A stretch of 64,000 nt of DNA from Polynucleobacter hallstattensis (lineage in GTDB: Bacteria; Pseudomonadota; Gammaproteobacteria; Burkholderiales; Burkholderiaceae). The DNA is taken from positions 310,001 through 374,000 of the forward strand of contig NZ_JACVPO010000001.1 in NCBI RefSeq assembly GCF_018881835.1, written 5' to 3'. The position numbers and the translations under genes were made by a program. This document shows positions 56,329 through 64,000 of the stretch, piece after piece (the stretch's first letter is position 1; each line of letters starts with the position of its first letter). A model generated the notes under the pieces. The model was not told where the DNA came from. It saw only the letters and a list, made by a program, of their open reading frames with translations, and made no database searches.

Positions 56329-57498
56329 ATGTCCGAATCCTTAAGCAACGATTATCCTCTCTACACTCCGCATCCACCCGGGTCGACCTTGGCTCTGTGG
56401 CTAGAGGAAAGTAACCGCATCACCCGTCAGATTCTGAGCAATATTTCGGCAGCAGATCAGATGGTTCCCCAACTCAACATTCTGAATCCCCCGCTGTGGG
56501 AATTGGGTCACTTAACCTGGTTTCATGAATTCTGGGTTCATCGCGATGGCCAAGAGAGTAAGCCATCATTCATGCAGAACGCTGATTACTTATTTAATTC
56601 CTCAGAGATGGCACATCAAGATCGTTGGTCCACTCCAATGCCATCCTTAGATAGCTTACTGGAATACAACCACAGCGTCATTGAAGCCACCCAAGAGTTA
56701 CTGCGCGCACCAATCGACAATAAAGTTGCCTACTTTATCCAGCTGGCAATCTTGCATCAGGATATGCACAATGAAGCATTTGCCTATATGTGGCAGACCA
56801 TGGGACGCCCTATTCCTTTTACCCCCTTTACTCCCTTCACTAAAGAGAGCAAGTTGGAGACCAATCCGCAAACCTGGATTCATTTCCCAAAATCAACAAT
56901 ACAAGCAGGTTCCGAGCAGGGCTCCGGCTTTATTTTTGATAATGAAAAGTGGCTGCACTCTGTTGACCTACCCGCATTTGATATTGCGAGTACACCCGTC
57001 ACCAATGGCGACTATCTAAACTTCCTAGAATCACCAAGTCATCTTGCCCAGTCCACGCCTGTAGCACCACCCTCTCACTGGAAAAAGGATGGAGCTGTTT
57101 GGTTGGAGCGAATGTTTAATCAATGGCTACCTTTAAATCGCGCAGCGGCTGTTCGTCATATTAGCTATTTAGATGCTCAGCGTTTTTGTGAGCACCATCA
57201 AGTACGCCTACCTAACGAATATGAGCTTGGCCTATTAATGTCGCAAAAACAGGGGGCTTGGCAATCATCTAATTTATGGGAATGGACTAGCAGCACTTTT
57301 TCACCCTTCCCAGGATTTAGTGCCGATCCCTATGTCGACTACTCACAGCCCTGGTTTGATGGCAGCTATCAGGTGCTTAAGGGTGGCAGCTCGTTTACCC
57401 CTGATCGCTTGAGAAGAGTGGCATTTCGTAACTTTTATCAAGGTCAGAGAAGCGATCATTTTTGCGGCTTTCGTACGTGTTTACTCCAAATTGAGTAA
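56329..57498 (+). CDS. senA: selenoneine synthase (EgtB-like) SenA
   Basis: A 389-aa non-heme iron enzyme of the EgtB/SenA family. The N-terminal DinB-like domain supplies a probable three-His iron site: His61 in LGHLTWFHEF and His143 and His147 in HQDMHNEA. The C-terminal sulfatase-modifying-factor (FGE) domain has VRLPNEYELG, NLWEWTSSTFSPFPGF and FCGFRTC. EgtB makes a C-S bond to hercynine; SenA uses a selenosugar for a C-Se bond. I call it SenA because selD follows 51 bp downstream and senB is in the same cluster. Confidence 0.85.
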   Translation: MSESLSNDYPLYTPHPPGSTLALWLEESNRITRQILSNISAADQMVPQLNILNPPLWELGHLTWFHEFWVHRDGQESKPSFMQNADYLFNSSEMAHQDRWSTPMPSLDSLLEYNHSVIEATQELLRAPIDNKVAYFIQLAILHQDMHNEAFAYMWQTMGRPIPFTPFTPFTKESKLETNPQTWIHFPKSTIQAGSEQGSGFIFDNEKWLHSVDLPAFDIASTPVTNGDYLNFLESPSHLAQSTPVAPPSHWKKDGAVWLERMFNQWLPLNRAAAVRHISYLDAQRFCEHHQVRLPNEYELGLLMSQKQGAWQSSNLWEWTSSTFSPFPGFSADPYVDYSQPWFDGSYQVLKGGSSFTPDRLRRVAFRNFYQGQRSDHFCGFRTCLLQIE

Positions 57499-57549
57499 GC
57501 TCATGATGTTGCGGTAACTACTACTTTTAATCTGAATTGTTAATACTTT

Positions 57550-58596
57550 ATGACTACACCTTATAACGGTCGCCTTACCTCTCTTTCTCACGGCGGAGGC
57601 TGTGGCTGCAAGATTGCACCTGGCGTCTTAAGTGACATCCTGAAGGCCTCACCAATGCGCAATCTACCCGCTGCTTTGTTAGCGGGTTCCGATAACAACG
57701 AAGATGCTGCCGTTTACCAGATAAATGAAAATCAGGCGATTGTTGCTACGACGGATTTCTTTATGCCAATCGTAGATGATCCATTTGAGTTTGGCCGTAT
57801 TGCTGCCACCAATGCAATTTCTGACATTTATGCAATGGGGGCTCAGCCCCTGTTTGCACTAGCCCTACTGGGCATGCCAATTCAAGTTTTACCTTTAGAA
57901 GTGATCCAGCAAGTGACTGCTGGTGGCGAATCCGTCTGTAATGATGCGGGCATCATGATTGCTGGTGGTCACTCTATTGATACGGTAGAGCCAATTTATG
58001 GCCTTGTCGCGATTGGTGTAGTCGACCCAAAAAAGTTGAAACGTAACAGCGGTGCTCAAGCAGGCGATAGCATCATCCTCAGTAAGCCCTTAGGTGTAGG
58101 CATTCTTTCTGCAGCACTAAAGAAAGAAGTTCTCTCTGATGCGGGTTACAAAGAGATGATTGCCCTCACCACAAAACTGAATAAGCCAGGTGTGGCACTC
58201 TCCCAGCTAAATGGTGTACATGCCTTAACCGATGTCACGGGCTTTGGCCTTGCAGGGCATTTGCTAGAGATGGCACGAGGCTCCAATTTAATGGCCAAGA
58301 TCGACTGGGATGCTATTCCAGTTGTGAAGGAAGCAATTGAGCACGTCAAAGCAGACATCTTTACCGGCGCATCTACGCGCAATTGGGCTGGCTACGGCAA
58401 AGAAATTCAGCTCGCGAGCAACCTAGAGCTATGGCAACAAAATGTGCTTACCGATCCACAAACCAGCGGTGGTTTACTGATTGCTTGCGCACCAGAGCAA
58501 GAGTCTGAAGTCTTATCAATTCTCAATGCAGGCGGCTTTGCTAGTGCTCAAAAAATCGGTCAGTTCGTAGCGGGTACGGGCTTGTCTGTCGCCTAA
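57550..58596 (+). CDS. selD: selenide, water dikinase (selenophosphate synthase)
   Basis: A 348-aa enzyme that makes selenophosphate from selenide and ATP. The active-site GGGCGCK motif has Cys18, Cys20 and Lys21, so this is a cysteine form and not a selenocysteine one. ATTDFFMPIVDDPFEFGRIA, NAISDIYAMGAQPLFALALL and LTDVTGFGLAGHL are typical. In the three-gene selenoneine clusters this protein is called SenC. Its place between senA and egtD fits that role; it could also serve selenocysteine or selenouridine synthesis. Confidence 0.94.
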   Translation: MTTPYNGRLTSLSHGGGCGCKIAPGVLSDILKASPMRNLPAALLAGSDNNEDAAVYQINENQAIVATTDFFMPIVDDPFEFGRIAATNAISDIYAMGAQPLFALALLGMPIQVLPLEVIQQVTAGGESVCNDAGIMIAGGHSIDTVEPIYGLVAIGVVDPKKLKRNSGAQAGDSIILSKPLGVGILSAALKKEVLSDAGYKEMIALTTKLNKPGVALSQLNGVHALTDVTGFGLAGHLLEMARGSNLMAKIDWDAIPVVKEAIEHVKADIFTGASTRNWAGYGKEIQLASNLELWQQNVLTDPQTSGGLLIACAPEQESEVLSILNAGGFASAQKIGQFVAGTGLSVA

Positions 58597-58608
58597 AGAA
58601 TTGAACCA

Positions 58609-59538
58609 ATGAAAAATACTTTGACTGAAGAGTTGCTGGTCAGCCTTAGCGCTGATAAGCCATCGATATCGCCAAAGTTTTTTTATGATGATGTCGGATC
58701 ACATCTATTTGATGTGATTACACTGCTCAATGAATACTATCCAACTCGCACAGAGAAATGGATTATGGTTGCCTATCGGCGTGAGATTGCTGATGCTGTA
58801 GCTCATTGCGACGTTTTGGTAGATCTAGGTGCCGGTAATTGCGCCAAAGGAAGTCAACTTTTCACTAGTATTAAGCCAAAACAATATAGAGCGCTCGATA
58901 TTTCAAAAGAATATTTAGAGGCTGCTGTTGCTGATCTAGAAAAGCAGTTCCCTCAAATTGAGATGTCAGCTCAGGCCGTCGATCTGAGCTTGCCACTAAC
59001 GTTTCCTGAACTTCAAGCGCTTCGGAAAGTATTTTTCTACCCAGGTTCCTCAATCGGCAACTTTGATCCCGAAAAAGCAGATCAGTTTTTTATAAATCTT
59101 GCTCAGGAGTGCTACGGGAATGGCGGGCTTTTAATTGGAGTCGATCTAGTTAAAGATACACAAACCCTAAACCTAGCCTACAACGACCCTTTGGGAGTTA
59201 CTGCCGCATTTAATTTGAATGCCCTGCTAAACGTCAATCGACTGATTGGCAGCAACTTTAAACTTCAGGATTGGGAGCACTACGCTTTTTATAACGCTTC
59301 TCAGTCCCGTATTGAGATGCATCTGCGAGCACGATCTGATGTGCAGGTGACTCTGCCGAGCAATGGAAGTCAAGATCATATTATTTCCTTTAGTAAAGGC
59401 GATTTAATTCATACTGAAAATAGCTACAAATACACCCAAGAAAATTTCGTAGAAAAACTTCGTCGTGCTGGATTCACTGATATTCAATGCTGGACCGATC
59501 CAAAAAAGCACTTTTTAGTTTGCTTTGCAAATACCTAA
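58609..59538 (+). CDS. egtD: L-histidine N(alpha)-methyltransferase
   Basis: A 309-aa SAM-dependent enzyme that trimethylates histidine to hercynine. Family features are KFFYDDVGSHLFDVI, the YYPTRTE motif, LVDLGAGNCAKGSQL in the SAM site, FFYPGSSIGNF, GVDLVKD, AYNDPLGVTAAFNLN and the C-terminal YNASQSRIEMHLRA. It starts 12 bp after selD on the same strand, giving a senA-selD-egtD operon. Hercynine is the acceptor needed by SenA. Confidence 0.94.
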   Translation: MKNTLTEELLVSLSADKPSISPKFFYDDVGSHLFDVITLLNEYYPTRTEKWIMVAYRREIADAVAHCDVLVDLGAGNCAKGSQLFTSIKPKQYRALDISKEYLEAAVADLEKQFPQIEMSAQAVDLSLPLTFPELQALRKVFFYPGSSIGNFDPEKADQFFINLAQECYGNGGLLIGVDLVKDTQTLNLAYNDPLGVTAAFNLNALLNVNRLIGSNFKLQDWEHYAFYNASQSRIEMHLRARSDVQVTLPSNGSQDHIISFSKGDLIHTENSYKYTQENFVEKLRRAGFTDIQCWTDPKKHFLVCFANT

Positions 59539-59547
59539 TTGGCCTAA

Positions 59548-60507
59548 TTAATTCCCAAGTAGCTGAATCATCAACTCTTGAATGGATTGCATCTCTCGGT
59601 TAGGACTTACGAGATCTCTGCGAGTATCAATCTGTTTTTTTAGTGCAGAGTAAAAATCAGGCATGGTTTCAGCACGAGATAGCAAGCTTGCAAGTTCAAC
59701 CTCATTACCTACCGGATAGTAGCCCAGATAGTCATCTCCAAGCAGACCTCGATTCCCCGGAATATCCGAAGCAATCACTGGTACCCCTAGTGCTATTGCC
59801 TCTGAAACCACATGAGCACCGCCCTCCATTCGACTGGAAATCACCATCAGACGACTCTGAGAGAGCGCCTTTAATGTATCGACATGACTTAGCTCGCCAA
59901 TCCATTGGTAATGCTCTAGATTTTCGTTATACCCAAGAGCAGCACGCTCCATTTGCTCATTCATGGCCATACCTAAATGTAGAACGCTGATTTTAGAATT
60001 TAATGGCAACAGGGGAAGGCTGCGGGCGATACAAAAGGGATCTTTCTCCTCCCTTAGATGACCAATCACTATTATTTGAAAATCCGCACTCAGAATTTTA
60101 TTGGGAATATCAACCCGAACCGATTGATAAATTACTCGGGCTTTATGTCGCAGATACGCTGGAATTGAATCTAAGGCCGAGGACTGCAAGACGATCAATT
60201 GATCTGCCACTTCCATTGAGCGCAGGACTTCAACATGGTCTGCCATATCTCGATACAAATCAGTACCTGTTAAAACCAAGGTAATAGGCCGATTAGGGTG
60301 CTGCTCATGAAACGCCATCATCGATGAATGACTTCGATAGGCATGCAAGGCTATCAGCATGGCGGCATCTTCACCTGACCAGGATTCAGTCACTACAACT
60401 GCATAGCCAAGCTTCTCCAAGAAATCCTGCCAGCGTAGCGCCGTGATCCGGTTTCCGTGCAGACTACCTGATGGTGCCGGCGTTACGATTTCAATAAGGG
60501 ATTTGAT
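59548..60507 (-). CDS. senB: selenosugar synthase SenB (family 4-like glycosyltransferase), non-canonical start
   Basis: A GT-B glycosyltransferase of the SenB type that would join selenophosphate to a nucleotide sugar. The N-terminal IVTPAPSGSLHGNRITALRW and the C-terminal MEGGAHVVSEAIALGVPVIA and SDIPGNRG fit. The first in-frame ATG/GTG/TTG is TTG at 60418-60420, but it lies after the conserved PAPSGSLHGNR region. The open frame continues back to a stop at 60535-60537 with no usual start codon. ATC at 60505-60507, six bases after an AGG, gives 319 aa; ATT at 60493-60495 is the alternative. The gene converges with egtD (9-bp gap). Confidence 0.78.
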   Translation of the reverse strand: MKSLIEIVTPAPSGSLHGNRITALRWQDFLEKLGYAVVVTESWSGEDAAMLIALHAYRSHSSMMAFHEQHPNRPITLVLTGTDLYRDMADHVEVLRSMEVADQLIVLQSSALDSIPAYLRHKARVIYQSVRVDIPNKILSADFQIIVIGHLREEKDPFCIARSLPLLPLNSKISVLHLGMAMNEQMERAALGYNENLEHYQWIGELSHVDTLKALSQSRLMVISSRMEGGAHVVSEAIALGVPVIASDIPGNRGLLGDDYLGYYPVGNEVELASLLSRAETMPDFYSALKKQIDTRRDLVSPNREMQSIQELMIQLLGN

Positions 60508-60622
60508 GTTGAACCTATTAAAAAGTACTGTTTTTTATACATCTAATGGTAATGGAGATTTACTATGCCAGTTGAGATACCCCGCAGTAATCCCTACCGA
60601 TTTAATTGCCTGCAAATACACT

Positions 60623-60656
60623 ATAGTTAAACATATTCCGCTATACCTATTAATAG
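60623..60656. promoter_or_regulatory. ATAG/CTAT motifs upstream of oxyR
   Basis: ATAG (60623-60626), CTAT (60641-60644) and the perfect 10-bp palindrome CTATTAATAG (60647-60656) lie within 50 bp upstream of the oxyR start, in the divergent region with senB. OxyR sites are built from ATAG/CTAT units, though the spacing here does not match the full E. coli consensus. Autoregulation and control of senB are possible. Confidence 0.35.
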
Positions 60657-60669
60657 CCCAAGGACGTAA

Positions 60670-61596
60670 ATGACTCTTACTGAACTTCGCTACATCGTCG
60701 CAGTTGCACGTGAACGCCACTTTGGAAGAGCGGCAGATGCCTGCTTTGTGTCCCAGCCTACACTATCAGTAGCCATCAGAAAGCTAGAGGAAGAACTCAA
60801 TACGCAAATCTTTGAGCGCACCAATACCGAGGTTGCAATGACTAGCCTCGGCTCACTGATTGTGGACCAGGCTCAAAGAGTGCTTGAAGAAGCTAACTCC
60901 TTAAAGCACTTAGCAAAGCATGGGCAAGATCCTCTATCTGGCCCACTCAGGCTTGGTGCGATCTATACCATTGCACCTTACCTATTGCCCAGCTTAGTGC
61001 GAGTTGCACGAGAGCGCCTGCCTCATGCCCCTTTATTTTTAGAAGAAAACTTCACCGTTCGCCTTCTTGAAGTTTTACGTCAAGGGGCTTTAGATTGCAT
61101 AGTGATTGCAGACCCTTTCGCAAGCACAGGACTTAATCAAATTGATTTGTATGACGAACCTTTTTTAGTGGCGGTACCTAAAGGTCATCCTTGGGAAAAT
61201 AGACCATTCATTCCGCATCGGGAGCTAAAAGAGCAAAATACTTTGTTACTAGGTACTGGGCACTGTTTTCGAGACCATGTGCTTGGTGTCTGCCCAGAAT
61301 TGAATCGCTTAGGCTCTGGAACCACGATTGGGGAGCAGCGTAGCTTTGAGGGTTCATCCCTGGAAACTATTCGACAGATGGTAGCTAGTGGCATCGGTAT
61401 TTCAGTACTACCGAGAACGTCCGCCTCTGATAATGCATCCGCAGATCAACTCATTCGCTATATTCCATTTGAAGACCCTATTCCAACCAGACGAGTTTGT
61501 CTCGTCTGGCGGAAAAACTTCCCACGCGCCGCTGCTATGGATGAACTAGCTGAAGTAATTCGTCAATGCGCCTTGCCAGGCGTTCAGTATCTTTAG
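60670..61596 (+). CDS. oxyR: hydrogen-peroxide-responsive LysR regulator OxyR
   Basis: A 308-aa LysR-type regulator. The N-terminal helix-turn-helix has RHFGRAADACFVSQPTLSVA. The redox cysteines fall exactly at Cys199 and Cys208 (GTGHCFRDHVLGVCPE), as in E. coli OxyR, where peroxide forms a disulfide between them. It is divergent from senB across 162 bp and followed by the DUF3501/Fe-S pair on the other strand. This places the selenoneine genes beside a peroxide-stress regulator. Confidence 0.94.
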   Translation: MTLTELRYIVAVARERHFGRAADACFVSQPTLSVAIRKLEEELNTQIFERTNTEVAMTSLGSLIVDQAQRVLEEANSLKHLAKHGQDPLSGPLRLGAIYTIAPYLLPSLVRVARERLPHAPLFLEENFTVRLLEVLRQGALDCIVIADPFASTGLNQIDLYDEPFLVAVPKGHPWENRPFIPHRELKEQNTLLLGTGHCFRDHVLGVCPELNRLGSGTTIGEQRSFEGSSLETIRQMVASGIGISVLPRTSASDNASADQLIRYIPFEDPIPTRRVCLVWRKNFPRAAAMDELAEVIRQCALPGVQYL

Positions 61597-61611
61597 GATC
61601 TATTGCTTGCT

Positions 61612-62196
61612 TTAGCTCAGATCAGAAACAAGCGAAGCCAATGTTTCTGAAGGGAGAGTTTGCACATGCATCGGGTAGCCTTTATGGTCACAGCCGACCA
61701 TCATCTGAGCGCCGGCCTTTAGTGCCATCTTCATATCGCCTGTGAGATCAAAGCGCATGAAATGCACTGCAGATGTTTTCTCGGCAGTAGAGCGCTCCAA
61801 GTCTTCGTCAGCAATTGCATAGACACGTGGCTGACCTTCGACCTCAATAAAGATCTTGTGCTCTATGCCCACTAACTTCGCAAGCGCAACTTTACGATCT
61901 GCTTCATTGGGATATTCAATCATCATAGTGGCTTTGAAATCTGATCCACTAGGTACCAACGGGTTGTAAGCGTTCAACTCATCTTCGATACCGCTCTCTT
62001 CAAATGTTTTTTCTACACGTAACATCTCTTGAATTTGATAGCGCATTAAAAACTCATTCTCAAAAATCAGTGTTACGTGATCTCCAAGGTGAACGGTTCG
62101 AAGGCGACGTTCTTTAATCGCCTTTTCACGAAAAACGGGACGCTCTTTGTGGTAAGTCTCAAGACTTAAAAGACTATCGCGTGTAATGATTCCCAT
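61612..62196 (-). CDS. DUF3501 family protein
   Basis: A 194-aa protein of the DUF3501 family, unknown function. HLGDHVTLIFENEFLMRYQI, the MLRVEKTFEESGIEDELNAY stretch and AVHFMRFDLTGDMKMAL are characteristic. In many proteobacteria this gene follows an Fe-S oxidoreductase and lies near rubrerythrin. Here it comes 27 bp after the oxidoreductase, so the pair forms an operon. It has one cysteine near the C-terminus (VGCDHKGY). Confidence 0.85.
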   Translation of the reverse strand: MGIITRDSLLSLETYHKERPVFREKAIKERRLRTVHLGDHVTLIFENEFLMRYQIQEMLRVEKTFEESGIEDELNAYNPLVPSGSDFKATMMIEYPNEADRKVALAKLVGIEHKIFIEVEGQPRVYAIADEDLERSTAEKTSAVHFMRFDLTGDMKMALKAGAQMMVGCDHKGYPMHVQTLPSETLASLVSDLS

Positions 62197-62223
62197 ACTG
62201 CTATCTTCCTCTATTTGTATAAA

Positions 62224-63561
62224 TTAAAGACCATATGCTTTTGCAAGCAAGGTCAATGGGTGAGCCATCTCGGACTTAGGTAAACCCAACTCTTCCATAC
62301 CCTGCTCAATATGATGACCCGCTAGCTGACAGTCAGAACTAATATAGTTTGGCTCTTCCTCCGCCATTCTTCTGAACACAGGCTTACCAATTTTCATTGC
62401 CATTTCATGGAACTCTTTCTTCACACCCCAAGTACCTGAGTGTCCTGAGCAACGCTCCACAACATTTACCTCAGTACCGGGCACTAGCTTCAGAGTTTCC
62501 GCAGTTTTTTGACCTACGTTTTGAACCCGCGAATGGCAAGCCATATGGTAGCTAACCTGTCCGAGCTCTTTACTAAAATCCTTCTTCAATAGGCTATCCG
62601 AATTTCGCGCCATAAAGTATTCAAAGGGATCCCACATCGCCTCTTTCACCAATTGCGTGTCAGCACAATCAGGGAACATGAGTGGCAACTCTTGCTTAAA
62701 CATCAAAGTACATGATGGGATTGGCGTCAAGATGGCATAACCTTCACGCGCCAACTTAGCCAACTTCGGAATATTTTTTTCCTTGTTCTGCGCAACAGAC
62801 TCTAAGTCACCCAACTCGAGCTTAGGCATGCCGCAACAAGCTTCTTTATCCACAAGCTCATATGGAATAGCATTGTGTTTCAGAATCTTGATGAGATCTT
62901 GCCCGATGCCTGGCTCGTTGTAATTGATATAGCAGGTGGCATAGATAGCAACTTTTCCAGGCGTCTTGACTCCATCCACTACTGGTAAATTTTCAGATTT
63001 CTCAGCTAGCTGCGGGAATGTCTTAGGAGCATATTCAGGGATCCAAGCATTTTTATCTACTCCCAAGGCGCCCTCCATCACCAAACGTGCAAGCCCAGTG
63101 CTATTCACAGCATTGACTGCTTGCGTAACGATTGGAATACCAGCAAAGTGGCCAAGCTTATCTGTAGAGGAGAGCAGCTTGTCGCGGAAGGTGGCTTTGT
63201 CGTCCTTGAAATTCACTGCCTTTGCACGAAGCATTAAGTGAGGAAAATCAATATTCCAAGGGTGTGGAGGAACATAAGGACATTTGGTCATGTAGCAAAC
63301 ATCGCACAGGTAGCATTGGTCAACTACCTTTTGGTAATCGGCCTTATCAACCTGCTCCATCTCCAAATCTTCAGTAGCATCTACCAAATCAAAAAGGGCT
63401 GGGAATGACCCACAAAGACTGACACAGCGACGGCAACCGTGACAAAGATCGAAGACACGCTCCATCTCAGCTTCTAGATCGGCTTTATCGTAAAACTTGG
63501 GGTTTTGCCAATCCAAAGGATGTCTGGTTGGAGCTTCTAAACTACCTTCGCGAGTTGTCAT
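62224..63561 (-). CDS. Fe-S oxidoreductase with CCG domains (GlpC/HdrD-like)
   Basis: A 445-aa cytoplasmic iron-sulfur protein. Two [4Fe-4S] motifs lie near the N-terminus (CHGCRRCVSLC and CYLCDVCYMTKCP). CCG-type cysteine regions follow (EACCGMPKLELGD, then YHMACHSRVQN and ERCSGHSG). The family includes the glycerol-3-phosphate dehydrogenase C subunit and heterodisulfide reductase D. It is encoded with DUF3501. In this pairing it is often linked to rubrerythrin and peroxide defence, but no rubrerythrin gene is visible in the window. Confidence 0.85.
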   Translation of the reverse strand: MTTREGSLEAPTRHPLDWQNPKFYDKADLEAEMERVFDLCHGCRRCVSLCGSFPALFDLVDATEDLEMEQVDKADYQKVVDQCYLCDVCYMTKCPYVPPHPWNIDFPHLMLRAKAVNFKDDKATFRDKLLSSTDKLGHFAGIPIVTQAVNAVNSTGLARLVMEGALGVDKNAWIPEYAPKTFPQLAEKSENLPVVDGVKTPGKVAIYATCYINYNEPGIGQDLIKILKHNAIPYELVDKEACCGMPKLELGDLESVAQNKEKNIPKLAKLAREGYAILTPIPSCTLMFKQELPLMFPDCADTQLVKEAMWDPFEYFMARNSDSLLKKDFSKELGQVSYHMACHSRVQNVGQKTAETLKLVPGTEVNVVERCSGHSGTWGVKKEFHEMAMKIGKPVFRRMAEEEPNYISSDCQLAGHHIEQGMEELGLPKSEMAHPLTLLAKAYGL

Positions 63562-63985
63562 GTATGTCCTCTACTATTTGAGCGTATGCAATGCATTAAT
63601 TTTGTAGGGCTAAGTTTAGAGCTCAGCCAGTCGATAGTGAAATTGTATTAATTAACAATCTTCATAGAAAATACCTAATTAGTTTGATCGACCCCACTTA
63701 GATAGTCTCTTAATTGATTAATAATAGGTAGTGACCACTAACTTTTATTCAACTCCATCCCCCAGTCAACGCATTGGATAGCAAAAAACCTCAAAAAATA
63801 GCTCTAAATAGCGTTACATTTTATTAATTGATATTTGCTTATCAGTTGTTTTTAGCTATCAAGTCAATACAAAAATATGATTATTCAAATCTACAGATTT
63901 GTTCATAATCATCGTCAGGTGAACCTTATAGAGCTAGTAACTTAGCGAATCACCCAATTTCAACTAACCGTTTTTAGGAGTCAAT
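63562..63985. other. AT-rich intergenic region
   Basis: A 424-bp gap between divergent genes. It is markedly AT-rich with many TTAATT and ATTAAT runs. I found no ORF, no tRNA and no convincing OxyR, NtrC or sigma-54 site by eye. Promoters for both flanking genes must lie here. Confidence 0.5.
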
Positions 63986-64000
63986 CATGGCTAAAACTGT
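63986..64000 (+). CDS. start of a gene cut by the window edge
   Basis: ATG at 63986 with AGGAG seven bases upstream begins MAKT and then runs off the window. The strong ribosome site makes a real start likely. Four residues are not enough to name the product; glutamine synthetase and histone-H1-like proteins in this group can start in a similar way. Confidence 0.6.

Noticed and set aside
56329-57498. Calling the gene egtB (ergothioneine) only
   Set aside because: selD and a SenB-type glycosyltransferase in the same cluster favour senA; egtB remains the main alternative.
60443-60673. 76-aa plus-strand ORF upstream of oxyR
   Set aside because: Overlaps the senB N-terminal coding region and the oxyR promoter; composition and lack of motifs suggest a chance frame.
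63842-63985. Sigma-54 or OxyR promoter before the right-edge gene
   Set aside because: No GG-N10-GC spacing or full ATAG-N7-CTAT series could be found by eye.
1-64000. CRISPR arrays, insertion sequences, prophage
   Set aside because: No regularly spaced repeats, transposase motifs or phage structural genes were seen.

Overview
The window looks like chromosomal DNA of a free-living betaproteobacterium of the Burkholderiales, most likely Polynucleobacter or a close relative. The evidence is gene order (yebC-purD-hemF-nadD-rsfS-rlmH-maf-rng; queG-tsaE-amiC; zapA-6S RNA), moderate GC, tight packing with many 1-4 nt gene overlaps, and several Bug-family (TctC) binding proteins. All assignments come from reading the sequence; no database search was run.

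Layout. 1-2.6 kb: oxalyl-CoA decarboxylase and a Crp/Fnr regulator, with a TTGAC-N4-GTCAA site between them. 2.6-7.7 kb: a cobalamin riboswitch followed by btuB-btuF-btuC-btuD (B12 uptake). 7.8-9.4 kb: a small coiled-coil protein, zapA, 6S RNA and a TauE/SafE permease. 9.4-13.4 kb: malonate use (malonyl-CoA decarboxylase, Bug receptor, malonyl-CoA synthetase). 13.5-18.8 kb: lgt, holC, pepA and divergent lptF-lptG. 18.9-23.7 kb: a CysB-like regulator, a Bug receptor and a four-carbon sugar-acid cluster (ltnD-otnK-otnC). 23.9-30.8 kb: tRNA-Leu and the housekeeping run yebC to rng. 30.8-41.3 kb: msbA, two family-2 glycosyltransferases and a heptosyltransferase-like gene, dnaE, gluQ and an RhlE-type helicase. 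41.3-47 kb: a glyoxylate/2-hydroxyacid group (GlcG-like protein, serine-glyoxylate aminotransferase, GntR regulator, large FAD/Fe-S dehydrogenase). 47-51.2 kb: azlDC, queG, tsaE, amiC.

51.2-54 kb is the most accessory-looking part. An intact tRNA-Lys is followed 593 bp later by a decayed copy of its 3' end plus terminator. Two 65-residue ORFs lie between the copies; the first resembles VbhA-type Fic antitoxins and has a perfect inverted repeat just upstream.

54-63.6 kb holds the most interesting system: a probable complete selenoneine pathway. It comprises senA (EgtB-like, with a three-histidine iron site), selD/senC, egtD and convergent senB. Upstream lies a fused substrate-binding/permease transporter of the betaine/ergothioneine type. 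A bona fide oxyR (Cys199/Cys208) is divergent from senB, followed by a convergent DUF3501/Fe-S oxidoreductase pair. EgtD would make hercynine, SelD selenophosphate, SenB the selenosugar and SenA would join them. senB has no ATG, GTG or TTG at the position its conserved N-terminus requires. The right edge has the first codons of another gene.
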